A stretch of 64,000 bases of DNA from Thermoflexaceae bacterium (GCA_015075555.1 JABTUD010000001.1:1178001-1242000), one strand, 5' to 3'. Positions 41,383-50,617 are shown, counted from the first letter of the stretch. Translations and numbers: made by a program. Notes: generated by a model from the sequence alone, not told the origin.

Positions 41383-43197
41383 ATGACCCTCGGCGGTTAC
41401 GCGGGACGCATTGGCCACATTGATCTAACGTCGGGAAGTACCAGCTATGCGCCTATCCCCGAAGACTGGGCGCGCAAGTACGTTGGCGGGCGCGGGCTGG
41501 GCGTGCGCTTTGTATTCGAGGCGGGGGCCAATATCGACGCCCTCGGGCCCGAGAACCCGCTTTGCTTCATGAATGGGCCGCTTACGGGCACGGAAGCGAC
41601 GATGAGCGGCCGCCTGGCGATCGTCACGAAGAGCCCGCTGACGGGTACGGTGACCGATAGCCACCAGGGGGGCTGGAGCGCTGCTCGCCTGCGGTGGGCG
41701 GGTTTCGACGGCCTCGTGTTCAAGGGCAAGGCCGAGACCCCGGTCTATGCCTACATCGCTGACGGCAGGGTGGAGTTGCGTGACGCCTCGGACCTGTGGG
41801 GCAAGGGCGTCCACGATACGGTCAGCACGCTCCAGGCGCGCCACGGCGCCGATGACCTGAGCGTGATCGCGATCGGCCAGGCGGGTGAAAACCAGGTCAA
41901 GTTCGCTTCGTGGCTGAACGAGAAGGACCGCGCCTCGGGCCGAGGGGGCACGGGCACGGTCGGTGGTTCCAAGAAGCTCAAGGCAATCGCCATCAAGGCG
42001 AAGCGCGACTACCCGAAGGCGTCCGACCGCGAGGCGTGGAAGAAGGCTCATGCGGCAGCCCTCGGCCTCATCATGGACGAGACGAAGATCACGTCCCCGA
42101 AGAAGGGGGGCCTCTCCGTCTACGGCACGAACATGCTGATGAACATCTCGAACGCAATCGGGGCACTGGGAGCGCGCAACAGCCAGGAGACCACCTACGA
42201 ACACGCGGAACGCATCGCCGGCGAGTATGTGAACGAGCACTACCTCGTCGACGACCCCACCTGTCACGCGTGCCCGGTGGCCTGCAAGAAGGAAGTCGAG
42301 ATTACCGAGGGCCCGTTCAAGGTGCGCATGGAGTCGGTGGAGTACGAGCCGGCGTGGTCGCTGGGGGCGAACTGCGGCAACGACGACGTTGCGGCCGTGG
42401 CGTACCTCATCGACAGGGCGAACGACTGGGGATACGACGCGATCGAGATCGGCCAGGCGCTTTCGACGGTGATGGAGGCAACGCAGAGGGAGTACATCCC
42501 GGCTGGACAGGGGCTGGCCTGGGGCGACACCGAGGGGATGGTCCGGATGTGCCGCATGATTGCGTTCCGCGAGGGGATCGGCGACCGGCTGGCGGAGGGA
42601 ATCGATGCCTTTGCGAAGTCGATCGGCCACCCCGAGCTGGCGATGACGGTGAAGGGCCAGGCGACCCCGGCCTACGACCCGCGGGGCCTGAAGGGGATGG
42701 GGCTGGGGTACGCGACCTCGAACCGGGGCGCCTGCCACCTGCGCGGTTACAGCCCCGCCAGCGAGCTGGGTGTTATCGGGCTCAAGACAGATCCGCTGGC
42801 CTGGCAGGGTAAGGGAGAGCTGCTGAAGCTGCTCCAGGACATCCACGCCTTCTCCGATAGCCTGGACCTCTGCAAGTTCAGCGCTTTTTCGGAAGGGATG
42901 GATGAGTACGCCGAGCAGTACCGTGTGATGACCGGTCTCGACAGGTTCGATGCAAATGATGCCCTGCGCATCGGCGAGCGCATCTACAACCTGGAACGGC
43001 ATTACAACAACCTCGCGGGCTTCCGCGAAGGGTCAGATTACCTGCCCAAGCGCTTCACGGAGGAGCCTTCGACCGGCGGAGGCTCGAAGGGGCAGGTATG
43101 CGAGCTCGATGCGATGCTGAACGAGTACTACGCCGTGCGCGGCTGGAACCAGGGCGTGGTCACGGAAGAGAAGCTGCGCGAGCTCGAGGTGGTGTGA
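41383..43197 (+). CDS. Tungsten-type aldehyde:ferredoxin oxidoreductase family protein
   Basis: A 604-residue AOR-family enzyme that oxidises aldehydes or related compounds with a tungsto- or molybdo-pterin and one [4Fe-4S] cluster. Cluster ligands are C294-x2-C297-x3-C301 (CHACPVAC) and a C-terminal Cys in DSLDLCKFSAF. N-terminal pterin-binding blocks include KYVGGRGLGVRF, PLTGTEATMSGRLAIVTKSPLTG and GQAGENQVKFASW. ATG 41383 has AGGAGG 7 nt upstream; the longer frame to 41209 covers the leader hairpins. No moaD-like or ferredoxin partner is adjacent. The actual aldehyde is unknown. Confidence 0.93.
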   Translation: MTLGGYAGRIGHIDLTSGSTSYAPIPEDWARKYVGGRGLGVRFVFEAGANIDALGPENPLCFMNGPLTGTEATMSGRLAIVTKSPLTGTVTDSHQGGWSAARLRWAGFDGLVFKGKAETPVYAYIADGRVELRDASDLWGKGVHDTVSTLQARHGADDLSVIAIGQAGENQVKFASWLNEKDRASGRGGTGTVGGSKKLKAIAIKAKRDYPKASDREAWKKAHAAALGLIMDETKITSPKKGGLSVYGTNMLMNISNAIGALGARNSQETTYEHAERIAGEYVNEHYLVDDPTCHACPVACKKEVEITEGPFKVRMESVEYEPAWSLGANCGNDDVAAVAYLIDRANDWGYDAIEIGQALSTVMEATQREYIPAGQGLAWGDTEGMVRMCRMIAFREGIGDRLAEGIDAFAKSIGHPELAMTVKGQATPAYDPRGLKGMGLGYATSNRGACHLRGYSPASELGVIGLKTDPLAWQGKGELLKLLQDIHAFSDSLDLCKFSAFSEGMDEYAEQYRVMTGLDRFDANDALRIGERIYNLERHYNNLAGFREGSDYLPKRFTEEPSTGGGSKGQVCELDAMLNEYYAVRGWNQGVVTEEKLRELEVV

Positions 43198-43570
43198 ACG
43201 CGTTGCCGTGGGCGGGCCAGCCGCACGAAGTGAGGGGGGCGCCCGTTCCCGGCCCTGGGATAGCTCGGAAGCGATACACGGGTGGATAGTCGTTTCGCTC
43301 CGGTCCTCCTGCCGCACCCGCGGGGGCGGCCGCTCACGCTTTGTGGCTAACCCGACGAAGACGCGGGTAGGGCCTTCTTCGAGAAGGCCCTACCAACCCG
43401 GAGGCCGGACCGGGTGTAGCTTCGAGCTTGCCCGCTGGGCACAGGGGGCACGCGCGCCTCGTGTTCGAGACGAGGGACGTCCTGGAACGAGTCACTCGGC
43501 TGAGGGACCCGTTCCGAGCGGTACTGGCGATGGAGAAGGGACCGCCGAGAGTTGACGGGGCGCCTGGACG
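43198..43570. other. Structured convergent intergenic region
   Basis: About 370 bases between the AOR gene and a convergent regulator, with no gene. It holds the terminator-like hairpin at 43367-43393 and, near 43482-43518, an imperfect long inverted repeat (GGAACGAGTC against GACCCGTTCC). Nearby CTCGGC and GCCGAG arms add to the impression of a folded RNA, but no known RNA family was recognised. Confidence 0.4.
43367..43393. terminator. Strong hairpin after the AOR gene
   Basis: An 11-bp perfect stem, GTAGGGCCTTC (43367-43377) and GAAGGCCCTAC (43383-43393), with a TTCGA loop. It is placed to stop both convergent genes. It lacks a T-run and could instead be a dispersed palindromic repeat. 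Confidence 0.55.
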
Positions 43571-44218
43571 CTAGGGGCCGGCGGCCGGAGGCCTTGTTGC
43601 ATCAATGACGCCGCGGACGGAGACGTGAGCCATGGCAGGGTGGATGAAGCGGGCATCGGGATTGATGGTGTAGCTGGTGCTGCGCCCGGCCTTCTTGGCG
43701 GTAATGAATCCCTTGGCAGCGAGGTCGTTCAAGATCCGGCGGGTGCGATCCGGTGAGATGCCAATGGCGGTGGCGATCTCGGTGACTGTCACTGCTGGAT
43801 GGGAACCAAGGAAGAGAAGCACGAGCCCGTGCTTGGTGAGCAGGAGCCAGTCGTGGTGCGCAGCGGCGGGGTCGGGGAGCGGGGCGGCCATGGCGCTGCG
43901 AACATCCACGGGCAGGGGCCGCGAGCCGATGGCCATGGGCAGATAGGCGAACACGCCCGCGGCCAGGTAACGCTGCCGCTCGGCCTCGGCCGGGAGCGTG
44001 GCGAGGACAATAACGCGCGCGCCCCGGGCGGCAAACTCGGCACACCGTTCGGGCAGGCAATCGGAGCTTGGCGCGACCACCACATCGCCGGGCTTAACCT
44101 CGGCCGGGTCGCTCCCGGCGGCGACGGGGAGGCTCTCGTCGGCCTCAAGGTGGGCAAGCAGGGCTCGCCTGAGGGCGGGGTCGCGCGTCAGGACATGGAC
44201 CACAGCGCTATCGGTCAC
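43571..44218 (-). CDS. Winged-helix regulator with receiver-like N-terminal domain
   Basis: A 215-residue protein in two halves. Residues 1-115 look like a response-regulator fold (VHVLTRDPALRRALLAHLE, VVVAPSS, ARVIVLATLPAEAERQRYLAAGVFAYLPM) but lack the clear phospho-acceptor Asp and acidic pocket. Residues 130-200 form a winged helix of the MarR/ArsR sort (VTVTEIATAIGISPDRTRRILNDLAAKGFITAKKAGRSTSY). It is likely a DNA-binding regulator not driven by classic phosphorylation. It is convergent with the AOR gene; its target is unknown. Confidence 0.75.
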   Translation of the reverse strand: MTDSAVVHVLTRDPALRRALLAHLEADESLPVAAGSDPAEVKPGDVVVAPSSDCLPERCAEFAARGARVIVLATLPAEAERQRYLAAGVFAYLPMAIGSRPLPVDVRSAMAAPLPDPAAAHHDWLLLTKHGLVLLFLGSHPAVTVTEIATAIGISPDRTRRILNDLAAKGFITAKKAGRSTSYTINPDARFIHPAMAHVSVRGVIDATRPPAAGP

Positions 44219-44499
44219 GCATCAATCTCCAACCGTGCGCAGGCGGCGCTAACGCCACCCGGCTGAGATTGCGGGCGCCATGTATGAGGGCCAGCCGATA
44301 CCGGGTGTGGCCCGGTCCGATTGCGGGGTTCCGTTCCGGTGCACGCATCCTGGGTTCCTGATTGCCGCGTTGCGATTGACTGTTCAGTGGAATGCTCCCG
44401 TGGCATCGGGCGAAGGGCCAACCGGTCCCTGAAAGGCGGGCCGATCGGCCGCTTCGTGCGCGGGTAGAATAGCCGGGACACTCCTTCCTGGGGATCGCC

Positions 44500-45273
44500 A
44501 TGCCTGGTTCAACCGTCCGTTACGAGATCGATGGCCCGGTGGCCATCATCACAATCGACAGGCCGCATGCCCGCAATGCGGTGGACCGGCCCACTGCCGA
44601 GGCGCTGGCAGCGGCCTTCCGCCGCTTCGAAGCCGACGAAGCGCTGGCGGTCGGCGTGCTCACAGGCGCCGATGGCGCCTTCTGTGCGGGTGCCGACCTC
44701 AAGGCAGTGGCAACCGGGACGGGGAATCGCACCAGCGAAAGCGGCGACGGCCCCATGGGGCCGTCACGGATGCTGCTGAGCAAGCCGGTGATCGCGGCCG
44801 TCGAGGGTCACGCCGTGGCGGGCGGGCTCGAGCTGGCGTGCTGGTGCGACCTGCGCGTGGCCGCTTCAAACGCGGTGTTCGGGGTCTACTGCCGCCGCTG
44901 GGGCGTGCCACTGGTCGATGGAGGGACCATTCGCCTGCCACGGCTCATCGGGCACAGCCATGCTATGGACATGATCCTTACGGGCAGGGGCGTTTCGGGA
45001 GAGGAGGCGCTGCGCATGGGACTGGCCAACCGGCTGGTGGAGCCGGGCCATGCCCGGGATGCAGCAGTGGCCCTGGCGAAGGAGCTCGCCGTGTTTCCCC
45101 AGCGGTGCCTGCGTTCGGACCGGCTCTCAGCGTACGAGCAGTGGTCACTCGACCTCGATGGCGCGCTCGCGAACGAGTTCAGGCGAGGGCGGGAGGTCAT
45201 CGAATCAGGAGAAACGAGGGAGGGAGCGGCGCGCTTTGCATCGGGGGCGGGGCGCCACGGCAGCTTTGGCTAG
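44500..45273 (+). CDS. Enoyl-CoA hydratase/isomerase family protein (crotonase)
   Basis: A 257-residue crotonase with [44 protein letters not shown], a [22 protein letters not shown] oxyanion block and a complete C-terminal helix bundle. The segment after it, [22 protein letters not shown], has no E/E pair of true hydratases, so another crotonase reaction is likely. TAGAAT (44466-44471) and GGGGA before the ATG are possible expression signals. The stop overlaps the convergent mnmA stop by 4 bases. Confidence 0.9.
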   Translation: MPGSTVRYEIDGPVAIITIDRPHARNAVDRPTAEALAAAFRRFEADEALAVGVLTGADGAFCAGADLKAVATGTGNRTSESGDGPMGPSRMLLSKPVIAAVEGHAVAGGLELACWCDLRVAASNAVFGVYCRRWGVPLVDGGTIRLPRLIGHSHAMDMILTGRGVSGEEALRMGLANRLVEPGHARDAAVALAKELAVFPQRCLRSDRLSAYEQWSLDLDGALANEFRRGREVIESGETREGAARFASGAGRHGSFG

Positions 45274-46382
45274 TGCCGCTCCCGGTGGGCGCTTTCGATC
45301 GTCCCGCCACCCAGCACCTCATCTTCGCGGTAGATGGCGATCGCCTGTCCCGGGGCAAGGGCGCGCTGGGGCTGGCCGAATCGCAGCGTGACCCGCCCGG
45401 GGTTCGCCTGGATGATGGTTGCGGGCGCCGGGAGGGAGCGGTAGCGGGGCTGCGCCTCCACGCGCGCCCCGGCCACGGGAGCATCGCCCGAAACCCAGCG
45501 CGGCTCGCCGACCTCAACGACGGAGGCAAACAGGTCTTCTTCGGGACCTACTGTCACCGCATTTGTGCCAGCGTCGATCCGGGTCACGAAGCGGGGCTGG
45601 CCGGTGGCGATCCCCAGGCCCCTACGCTGGCCAACGGTGTAGGCAGTGATACCACGATGCTCACCGAGGCGGCGGCCGGCTGTGTCGCGCAGTTCGCCGG
45701 GAACGCTCTCGACCCGCCCGGCGATGAAGGTGCGATAGTCATTCCCCGGCACGAAACAGATCTCGACGCTATCGGGCTTGGCGGCGGTTTCGAGCCCCAG
45801 ACTGCAAGCGATGGCGCGCACCTCGCCCTTGGTCAGTTCGCCGAGCGGAAGGAGGAGCTTCGAGAGCTGTTCCTGGCCGAGCATGTAGAGCACGTACGAT
45901 TGGTCCTTCGACACATCGAGGGCGCGAAGCAGGCGAAACCGCGGGGAGACAGGAGACGACGGGGGAGTGGAGTCGCGGACGACGCGGGCATAGTGGCCGG
46001 TTGCCACGAAATCGGCATCATAGGCGGGAAGGCGATCCAGGAGCGCGCGGTACTTGATGTGCTCGTTGCAGCGCACGCAGGGGTTGGGGGTGCGGCCCGA
46101 TGCGTAGTCCGTCACAAACGGGTCGACCACGTAACGGCGAAACTCTTCTTCGAAGTTGACGACGTAGTGGCGGATACCGAGCTGGCCGGCGACCCTGCGG
46201 GCATCGCCGATGTCCTCGACGCTGCAGCACTGCTGGCGGCCGGTGAGCGCGGCCGGACGAGGCTCTGTCCAGAGGCGCATGGTGACACCGATGACCTCGA
46301 ACCCATGATCGTGGAGGAGGGCGGCCGCGACAGAGCTATCGACTCCGCCTGACATTCCGACGACGACGCGGGGGCGTGGCAT
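45270..46382 (-). CDS. mnmA: tRNA 2-thiouridylase MnmA
   Basis: A 370-residue enzyme that installs the 2-thio group on the wobble uridine of certain tRNAs. Seen: the ATP-pyrophosphatase loop [18 protein letters not shown], the catalytic cysteines in [14 protein letters not shown] and [38 protein letters not shown] and [11 protein letters not shown]. Length is normal. ATG 46382 was chosen at the conserved start; an extension to 46451 is not family-like. It is divergent from rsfS with 53 bases between. Confidence 0.96.
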   Translation of the reverse strand: MPRPRVVVGMSGGVDSSVAAALLHDHGFEVIGVTMRLWTEPRPAALTGRQQCCSVEDIGDARRVAGQLGIRHYVVNFEEEFRRYVVDPFVTDYASGRTPNPCVRCNEHIKYRALLDRLPAYDADFVATGHYARVVRDSTPPSSPVSPRFRLLRALDVSKDQSYVLYMLGQEQLSKLLLPLGELTKGEVRAIACSLGLETAAKPDSVEICFVPGNDYRTFIAGRVESVPGELRDTAGRRLGEHRGITAYTVGQRRGLGIATGQPRFVTRIDAGTNAVTVGPEEDLFASVVEVGEPRWVSGDAPVAGARVEAQPRYRSLPAPATIIQANPGRVTLRFGQPQRALAPGQAIAIYREDEVLGGGTIESAHRERH

Positions 46383-46435
46383 GGCTGTGCTAAGATCCTC
46401 CGGGACCCCGAATTTGCGGGGAAGGAGCGAGTTTC

Positions 46436-46783
46436 CTGGACTCCGAATCACTGGCCCAGAGGGCCGTCGATATCCTGTCTGACCGCCAGGCCCTCGACAT
46501 TGCGTTGATCGATGTCTCGCGCGTGGCCAGTTTCACGGACTACTTCGTGATCGCGACGGCGCAATCCCCACTCCAGTTTAGCGCCCTTGCGGAGTATCTC
46601 GAGAAGAACCTGAAGCCGGAGGGGCACGACCTGCGTCACGCCGAGGGAACGGCGGCGAGCGGCTGGGTGTTGCTCGACTTCGGCGACCTGATCGTGCACC
46701 TCTTCACGCCGGAGCAGCGGGCGTTCTACCGGCTGGAGGAGCTGTGGGGCAAGAACAGCCCGGTCGTCCGCTTCACGGGATAG
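46436..46783 (+). CDS. rsfS: Ribosomal silencing factor RsfS, probable CTG start
   Basis: A 115-residue RsfS/Iojap protein that binds uL14 and blocks subunit joining. The family N-terminal helix is encoded as [19 protein letters not shown] and then [23 protein letters not shown]. No ATG, GTG or TTG precedes this helix before the stop at 46391. CTG at 46436 has GAAGGAG at a perfect 8-base spacing and is the best start; TTG 46505 would lose 23 conserved residues. A small CCCCG/CGGGG hairpin (46406-46421) touches the ribosome site. nadD, its usual neighbour, is not adjacent. Confidence 0.88.
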   Translation: MDSESLAQRAVDILSDRQALDIALIDVSRVASFTDYFVIATAQSPLQFSALAEYLEKNLKPEGHDLRHAEGTAASGWVLLDFGDLIVHLFTPEQRAFYRLEELWGKNSPVVRFTG

Positions 46784-46885
46784 GTTTCGGCCAGGCGCCG
46801 GGCGTTACCTGCCGCGAATGCAGGCACCCAGCGCGGCTGGCAGCCAGGGCGGACCGGGTGAGCCGGGGCACGGCCGCAGGTCGTC

Positions 46886-47506
46886 TCAGGGCGCCGCGGA
46901 CGGGGTGCTGGAGCGGGCGAGCATGTTCATCATCTGGTCCAGTTGCCCTTCAGAGTCGGCCCCGGGGTCAACAAGGCGGGCAACCCGGGAGCCCCAGTAG
47001 AAGGAGAGCATGGCCCCGGCGAAGAGCTCCGAATCAAGGTCCGGTGGCAGCTCCCCTTTCTCCCGGGCAGCAGCGAGCCGGCGGGCGATACCTCTTGCTG
47101 CTTCGGCCTGCTCATCGCGGATGCTGCGCAGGGCGGCCTCATCGCTTTCGCGAACAGCTGCGAGCACACTTTCCAGCATGAGGATGGTGTCGGACTTCTC
47201 GTGAGGGTTCTTGAGCAGCGAGAAGGTGAGGCGGGCCAGCTCGATCATCTCCTGGAGGGGGTCTTCGCCAGGCTCCGGGGGCATCTTCCAGCGGGAGACG
47301 ACGGCTTCAGAATCGGCCATACAGACGCGGGCAAGGTCGTCCTTGCCTGAGAAGTAGCGGTAGATGGCGCCGGGAGAGATGCCCGCTTCAGCGGCGACGT
47401 CGGCCATGGTGGCGGAATGGATCCCCTTGGTGCAGAAGACCTTGCAGGCGGCTTCCATGATCGCCTGGCGCCGCGCGGCCAGGTGCGCCTGGGCCACCTT
47501 CGGCAC
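46886..47506 (-). CDS. TetR family transcriptional regulator
   Basis: A 206-residue TetR repressor. The N-terminal helix-turn-helix spans about residues 10-56: RRQAIMEAACKVFCTKGIHS, then ADVAAEAGISPGAIYRYFSGKDDL. The rest is a helical ligand-binding domain. The gene follows a 60-residue partner whose stop overlaps its ATG by one base. An inverted repeat at 47724-47756 upstream is a good operator candidate, so the pair is probably self-controlled. The many acyl-CoA genes make fatty acyl-CoA a plausible ligand, which is inference. Confidence 0.92.
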   Translation of the reverse strand: MPKVAQAHLAARRQAIMEAACKVFCTKGIHSATMADVAAEAGISPGAIYRYFSGKDDLARVCMADSEAVVSRWKMPPEPGEDPLQEMIELARLTFSLLKNPHEKSDTILMLESVLAAVRESDEAALRSIRDEQAEAARGIARRLAAAREKGELPPDLDSELFAGAMLSFYWGSRVARLVDPGADSEGQLDQMMNMLARSSTPSAAP

Positions 47507-47688
47507 TATCGCGCCCCAACAGCGAGACTGGCGCCCGACTGCAGGCGGCCGCGGGCGGCACTCAGCTCGCGTTCGAGGCGCTCAACTGTCTGGCTGTCGT
47601 ACCACTGCATGCGCTGGGAGATCTCGATGGCGCGCGCATCGAGCTCGCGCTCCCTTGTCCGGGCTTCGCTGAAGATATCGAGGAACAT
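47506..47688 (-). CDS. Small helical protein encoded with the TetR regulator (60 aa)
   Basis: A 60-residue protein, MFLDIFSEARTRERELDARA then IEISQRMQWYDSQTVERLER, mostly charged and predicted helical with heptad-like hydrophobics, so it may be a short coiled coil. The frame opens upstream to 47757, but the operator lies there, so ATG 47688 (GGAGG 7 nt before it) is preferred. The stop overlaps the TetR start, giving coupled translation. No family recognised. It could modulate the regulator or be its target. Confidence 0.6.
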   Translation of the reverse strand: MFLDIFSEARTRERELDARAIEISQRMQWYDSQTVERLERELSAARGRLQSGASLAVGAR

Positions 47689-47723
47689 GAGGGGCCTCCG
47701 TGGGAAAGTGAACGGCAGATAAC

Positions 47724-47756
47724 TGAATGTTCGTTTACTAAATGAATCTTCATTCA
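47724..47756. promoter_or_regulatory. Palindromic operator candidate of the TetR operon
   Basis: TGAATG (47724-47729) is inverted as CATTCA (47751-47756), and inside it lies a tight palindrome AATGAA-TC-TTCATT (47741-47754). The patch is AT-rich and 36 bases before the first gene of the operon. TGAATG-type half sites are common for FadR-like TetR repressors. Confidence 0.5.
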
Positions 47757-47852
47757 TTGTCCGGGCGATGTCAATCCCCCGCGCGAAGATCCTTCTCCAG
47801 AAACCCGCGGGCGGGGCCGATACTCAGAGTGACATCTTGACGGGGCTGCGAC

Positions 47853-48836
47853 ATGGCCGGCTCGCCAGACTTTCTCTGGTTGCTCGACAACGAAGAGCTC
47901 TTGCAGCTGATGCTCTTCGCGTGCCCCGATGGCGTGGTGGTGGCCGACCGCGGCGGAAAGGTGATGCTCTACACCGGCTCAAGCGAAAGCATCTTCGGAT
48001 TTGCTCCCATCGAGGTGCTCCGCCGGGAGGCGTCGGGCCTGTTCGCATCGAACGAAGAGTGGGAGGAGTTCTCGGCCGGCCTGGGGCGCGACGGCTCTGT
48101 GAAGAACATGGAGATGCAGGCTCTCCACAAGGACGGCGAGCCGTTCTGGGTCGCCGTCTCGGCTTCGATCCTGCGGGACCGGTATGGCGACATGATCGGC
48201 ACGGTCCTCTATGTGCGTGACCACAGCACCATGCGCCAGATCCAGAACACCCTGCATGACCGCAATCGCCAGCTTCATGACCTGGTTGAGGAGCTGGACT
48301 TCCTGGCGCGGCACGACCAGCTCACGGGGCTGTTGAACCGCGGCAGCGCGATGGATGCCGCACAGAAGCCCCTCGTCGCCTGCGGGCTCACGGGGCGGCC
48401 TTTTTCCGTGGCTGTGTTCGACATCGACCACTTCAAGAAGGTGAACGACGCCTACGGGCACCTTGCTGGCGACGAGGTGTTGCATTCGCTGGCGGGAGTG
48501 ATGCGCCAGGCAGCCCGCAGCGGGGACATCATCGGCCGGTTTGGAGGGGAGGAGTTCGTTCTCTTTCTCCCGGGGGCGACACTCGAGCAGGCGGTGGCGG
48601 TGGCGGAGCGGGTGCGGGTTCTGGTGAAGGAGTCTCGAATCCCAATCGGGGATGGGGTCTTCACGAATGTGACGGTCTCTGCGGGGGTTGCTGACATCCC
48701 CGGCTCCGCTGACGCACTGCGCGAGGCGATTCGAGTGGCCGATAGCCGGCTCTACATGGCCAAGCGGGCGGGACGCGACCGGGTCGCCTGGTCAGACGCG
48801 GGCGCCGGAGAAGACAGGGAGAGGGACGCCGCATGA
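47853..48836 (+). CDS. PAS-GGDEF diguanylate cyclase
   Basis: A 327-residue soluble protein. A PAS domain (about residues 18-130: FACPDGVVVADRGGKVMLYTG, then IFGFAPIEVL) senses a small molecule or redox state. It is joined by a helix (NTLHDRNRQLHDLVEELDFL) to a GGDEF domain with DQLTGLLNRGS, FDIDHFKKVNDAYGH and the active GRFGGEEF. An I-site RSGD sits five residues before the motif, so cyclic di-GMP feedback is expected. It overlaps the HDOD gene by 4 nt (ATGA) and is first of three signalling genes. Confidence 0.93.
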   Translation: MAGSPDFLWLLDNEELLQLMLFACPDGVVVADRGGKVMLYTGSSESIFGFAPIEVLRREASGLFASNEEWEEFSAGLGRDGSVKNMEMQALHKDGEPFWVAVSASILRDRYGDMIGTVLYVRDHSTMRQIQNTLHDRNRQLHDLVEELDFLARHDQLTGLLNRGSAMDAAQKPLVACGLTGRPFSVAVFDIDHFKKVNDAYGHLAGDEVLHSLAGVMRQAARSGDIIGRFGGEEFVLFLPGATLEQAVAVAERVRVLVKESRIPIGDGVFTNVTVSAGVADIPGSADALREAIRVADSRLYMAKRAGRDRVAWSDAGAGEDRERDAA

Positions 48837-49801
48837 ACCACGATGTGACGCTGAGCTATGAGGCCCGCGATCGGCTGCGCATCATTGTGAACCGCACCAC
48901 GGAGCTCACGCCGCTGAAGGCCGTCGCGACGCGCGCTATCCAGCTTGCAGAGGACGAGCGAACGGCAGCGATGGACCTCGCAACGGTGATCAGCTCCGAC
49001 CAGGCGCTCACTTCCAAGCTCCTGCGGCTGTCGAACTCGGCCTACTACGGCTATGCGCGCCGGATCAGCAACGTGCGGGAAGCAGTGATCTTGCTTGGGA
49101 TGCGCACGGTGCGGTCGGTAGCGATCGCATCGGCGATCATCGACGCGCTGCGCGCGCCGGACTCGGAGGAGTTCGACCAGGACCTCTTCTGGGCGCACAG
49201 CGTCTGTGTGGGGCTGGTGGCGGAAGCGATTGCCCGGGAGACGCGCGTGGTGAGGCCTGAAGATGCCTTCACCGCGGGCGTCCTTCACGACATCGGCAAG
49301 CTGGCGATGATGCTCTGTGAGCCCGTCCTCTTCAACGATGTGATCGACCTCGTGGTTTCGGAAGGGATGCGCTACCGCGATGCCGAGGTGCGCGTGTTTG
49401 GCCTTGGCCATGAGCATGTTGGCGGGCGGCTGGCCCAGCGCTGGAAGTTCCCGGAGCAACTGGTGAGCTCTATCAAGGCGCATCATCCTCCGCACCAGGG
49501 CCGCAGCATCGAAACGCTCGACGATGTGGTGACCAGCGCCAACCTTGCCTGCAACCGGGAAGGGCTGGCCTGTGGGTTCGACTATACCCAGGTCGCGGAG
49601 CGGAGACCGATCGAAGCCCTTTCGCCCCGGGTGGAAGAGGCGATTGATCGGATCCCGGGAGGAATGAGAACGCTGGAAGAAAAAGCGCGCGCCTTCCTGG
49701 TCCACGTCACCGCGCGGGCGCCCCGCTGGTACTCCAGCCTGCGCGCACTTGACGATGAAGAGGGTGAGGAAGCCGGGGCGAAGGATGAGGAAGCAGCCTG
49801 A
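48833..49801 (+). CDS. HDOD domain signalling protein
   Basis: A 322-residue protein with an HDOD domain at residues about 20-215. Seen: LTSKLLRLSNSAYYGYARRISNVREAVILLGMRTVRSVA, and FTAGVLHDIGKLAMML, in which HD is kept, as in a real HD phosphohydrolase. HDOD proteins usually lack activity and act as scaffolds, so the H-D pair is noteworthy. The C-terminal 100 residues are helical and end in an acidic tail. It is translationally coupled to the diguanylate cyclase before it. Confidence 0.88.
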   Translation: MNHDVTLSYEARDRLRIIVNRTTELTPLKAVATRAIQLAEDERTAAMDLATVISSDQALTSKLLRLSNSAYYGYARRISNVREAVILLGMRTVRSVAIASAIIDALRAPDSEEFDQDLFWAHSVCVGLVAEAIARETRVVRPEDAFTAGVLHDIGKLAMMLCEPVLFNDVIDLVVSEGMRYRDAEVRVFGLGHEHVGGRLAQRWKFPEQLVSSIKAHHPPHQGRSIETLDDVVTSANLACNREGLACGFDYTQVAERRPIEALSPRVEEAIDRIPGGMRTLEEKARAFLVHVTARAPRWYSSLRALDDEEGEEAGAKDEEAA

Positions 49802-49849
49802 TGGCCACGTATTTCCGGCCGACTCTGTAGATCAGGGGATGATGCGGCC

Positions 49850-50611
49850 GTGACAGATCTCGAAGAGCTGGTGGGCGACCCGGCAGATGACCCGGAGGTG
49901 GGCCGGCGGCGCCAGGCTGTGCGCATCGTCAGCCTGGTTCTCTGGGCGGCGGTGGTCGCGTTCCAGGTGGGAATGGCGATCATCAACCCCGGGATGGTCA
50001 CCATCGCGCTCGCGGTGACCGTTTTCGTCCTGTGCGTGGCAATGAACGCGCAGATCGTGCTGATGCTCTGGACGGGCAACCGGAACTGGAGACGAATGGC
50101 GGCGAAGCTGCAGGGGTCGGCGTACCTGAGCGAGCTGAATGACCTGCCCAACCGGAACTACCTCCTGGCCGAGATCCGCCGCGAGATGCCGCGTGCGCGG
50201 GAGACGGGCCACACCTTCACCCTTGTCCAGGTCTCCTTCGACACTCTCGAAGCGATCCGCGAACGGAGGGGGGACGCCTTTTGCGACCGGGCTGTCCACG
50301 CGCTCACCGAGCTGCTCAAGCGGGTGACGCGGCAATCCGACTTCGTTTCGCACACCAGCGGCTCACGTTTTGTGGTGATGCTCAACGAGTGCCGGATGGA
50401 ACAGTCGTGGATCTACCTGCAGCGGATCCCGGCGACAATCGCCGTCAGCGATGGCCGCATGATGTACGAAGTACCACTCTCCGTGCGTGTTGCCGAATAC
50501 GACATGGAGGCGCTTTACGCGACGGATGTGGTTCGCGACGTCGAGGAGTCGGGGCCGCTGCGGAGGCGCGAAGACCTGACGGAACAACGCTCCTGGACGG
50601 AGGCGGCCTGA
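49850..50611 (+). CDS. Two-helix membrane protein with degenerate GGDEF domain
   Basis: A 253-residue protein. Two membrane helices (about residues 25-45 and 50-73) are followed by a GGDEF-like domain (from SELNDLPNRNYLLAEI to VRVAEYDMEAL). The catalytic motif reads TSGSRFVVML rather than GGDEF, and the metal-binding Asp residues are changed, so it should not make cyclic di-GMP. It could bind GTP or cyclic di-GMP or pair with the cyclase two genes upstream. GTG 49850 is the start. It follows the HDOD gene by 48 nt. Convergent with pyruvate kinase. Confidence 0.75.
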   Translation: MTDLEELVGDPADDPEVGRRRQAVRIVSLVLWAAVVAFQVGMAIINPGMVTIALAVTVFVLCVAMNAQIVLMLWTGNRNWRRMAAKLQGSAYLSELNDLPNRNYLLAEIRREMPRARETGHTFTLVQVSFDTLEAIRERRGDAFCDRAVHALTELLKRVTRQSDFVSHTSGSRFVVMLNECRMEQSWIYLQRIPATIAVSDGRMMYEVPLSVRVAEYDMEALYATDVVRDVEESGPLRRREDLTEQRSWTEAA

Positions 50612-50617
50612 GCACGG

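Noticed and set aside
41425-43002. A 525-codon frame antisense to the AOR gene
   Set aside because: Typical GC-rich shadow: no motif, poor composition, and the sense strand encodes a full AOR enzyme.
43401-43560. T-box leader
   Set aside because: Some GGACC-like and stem features are present, but the antiterminator sequence is missing and no suitable gene follows in either direction.
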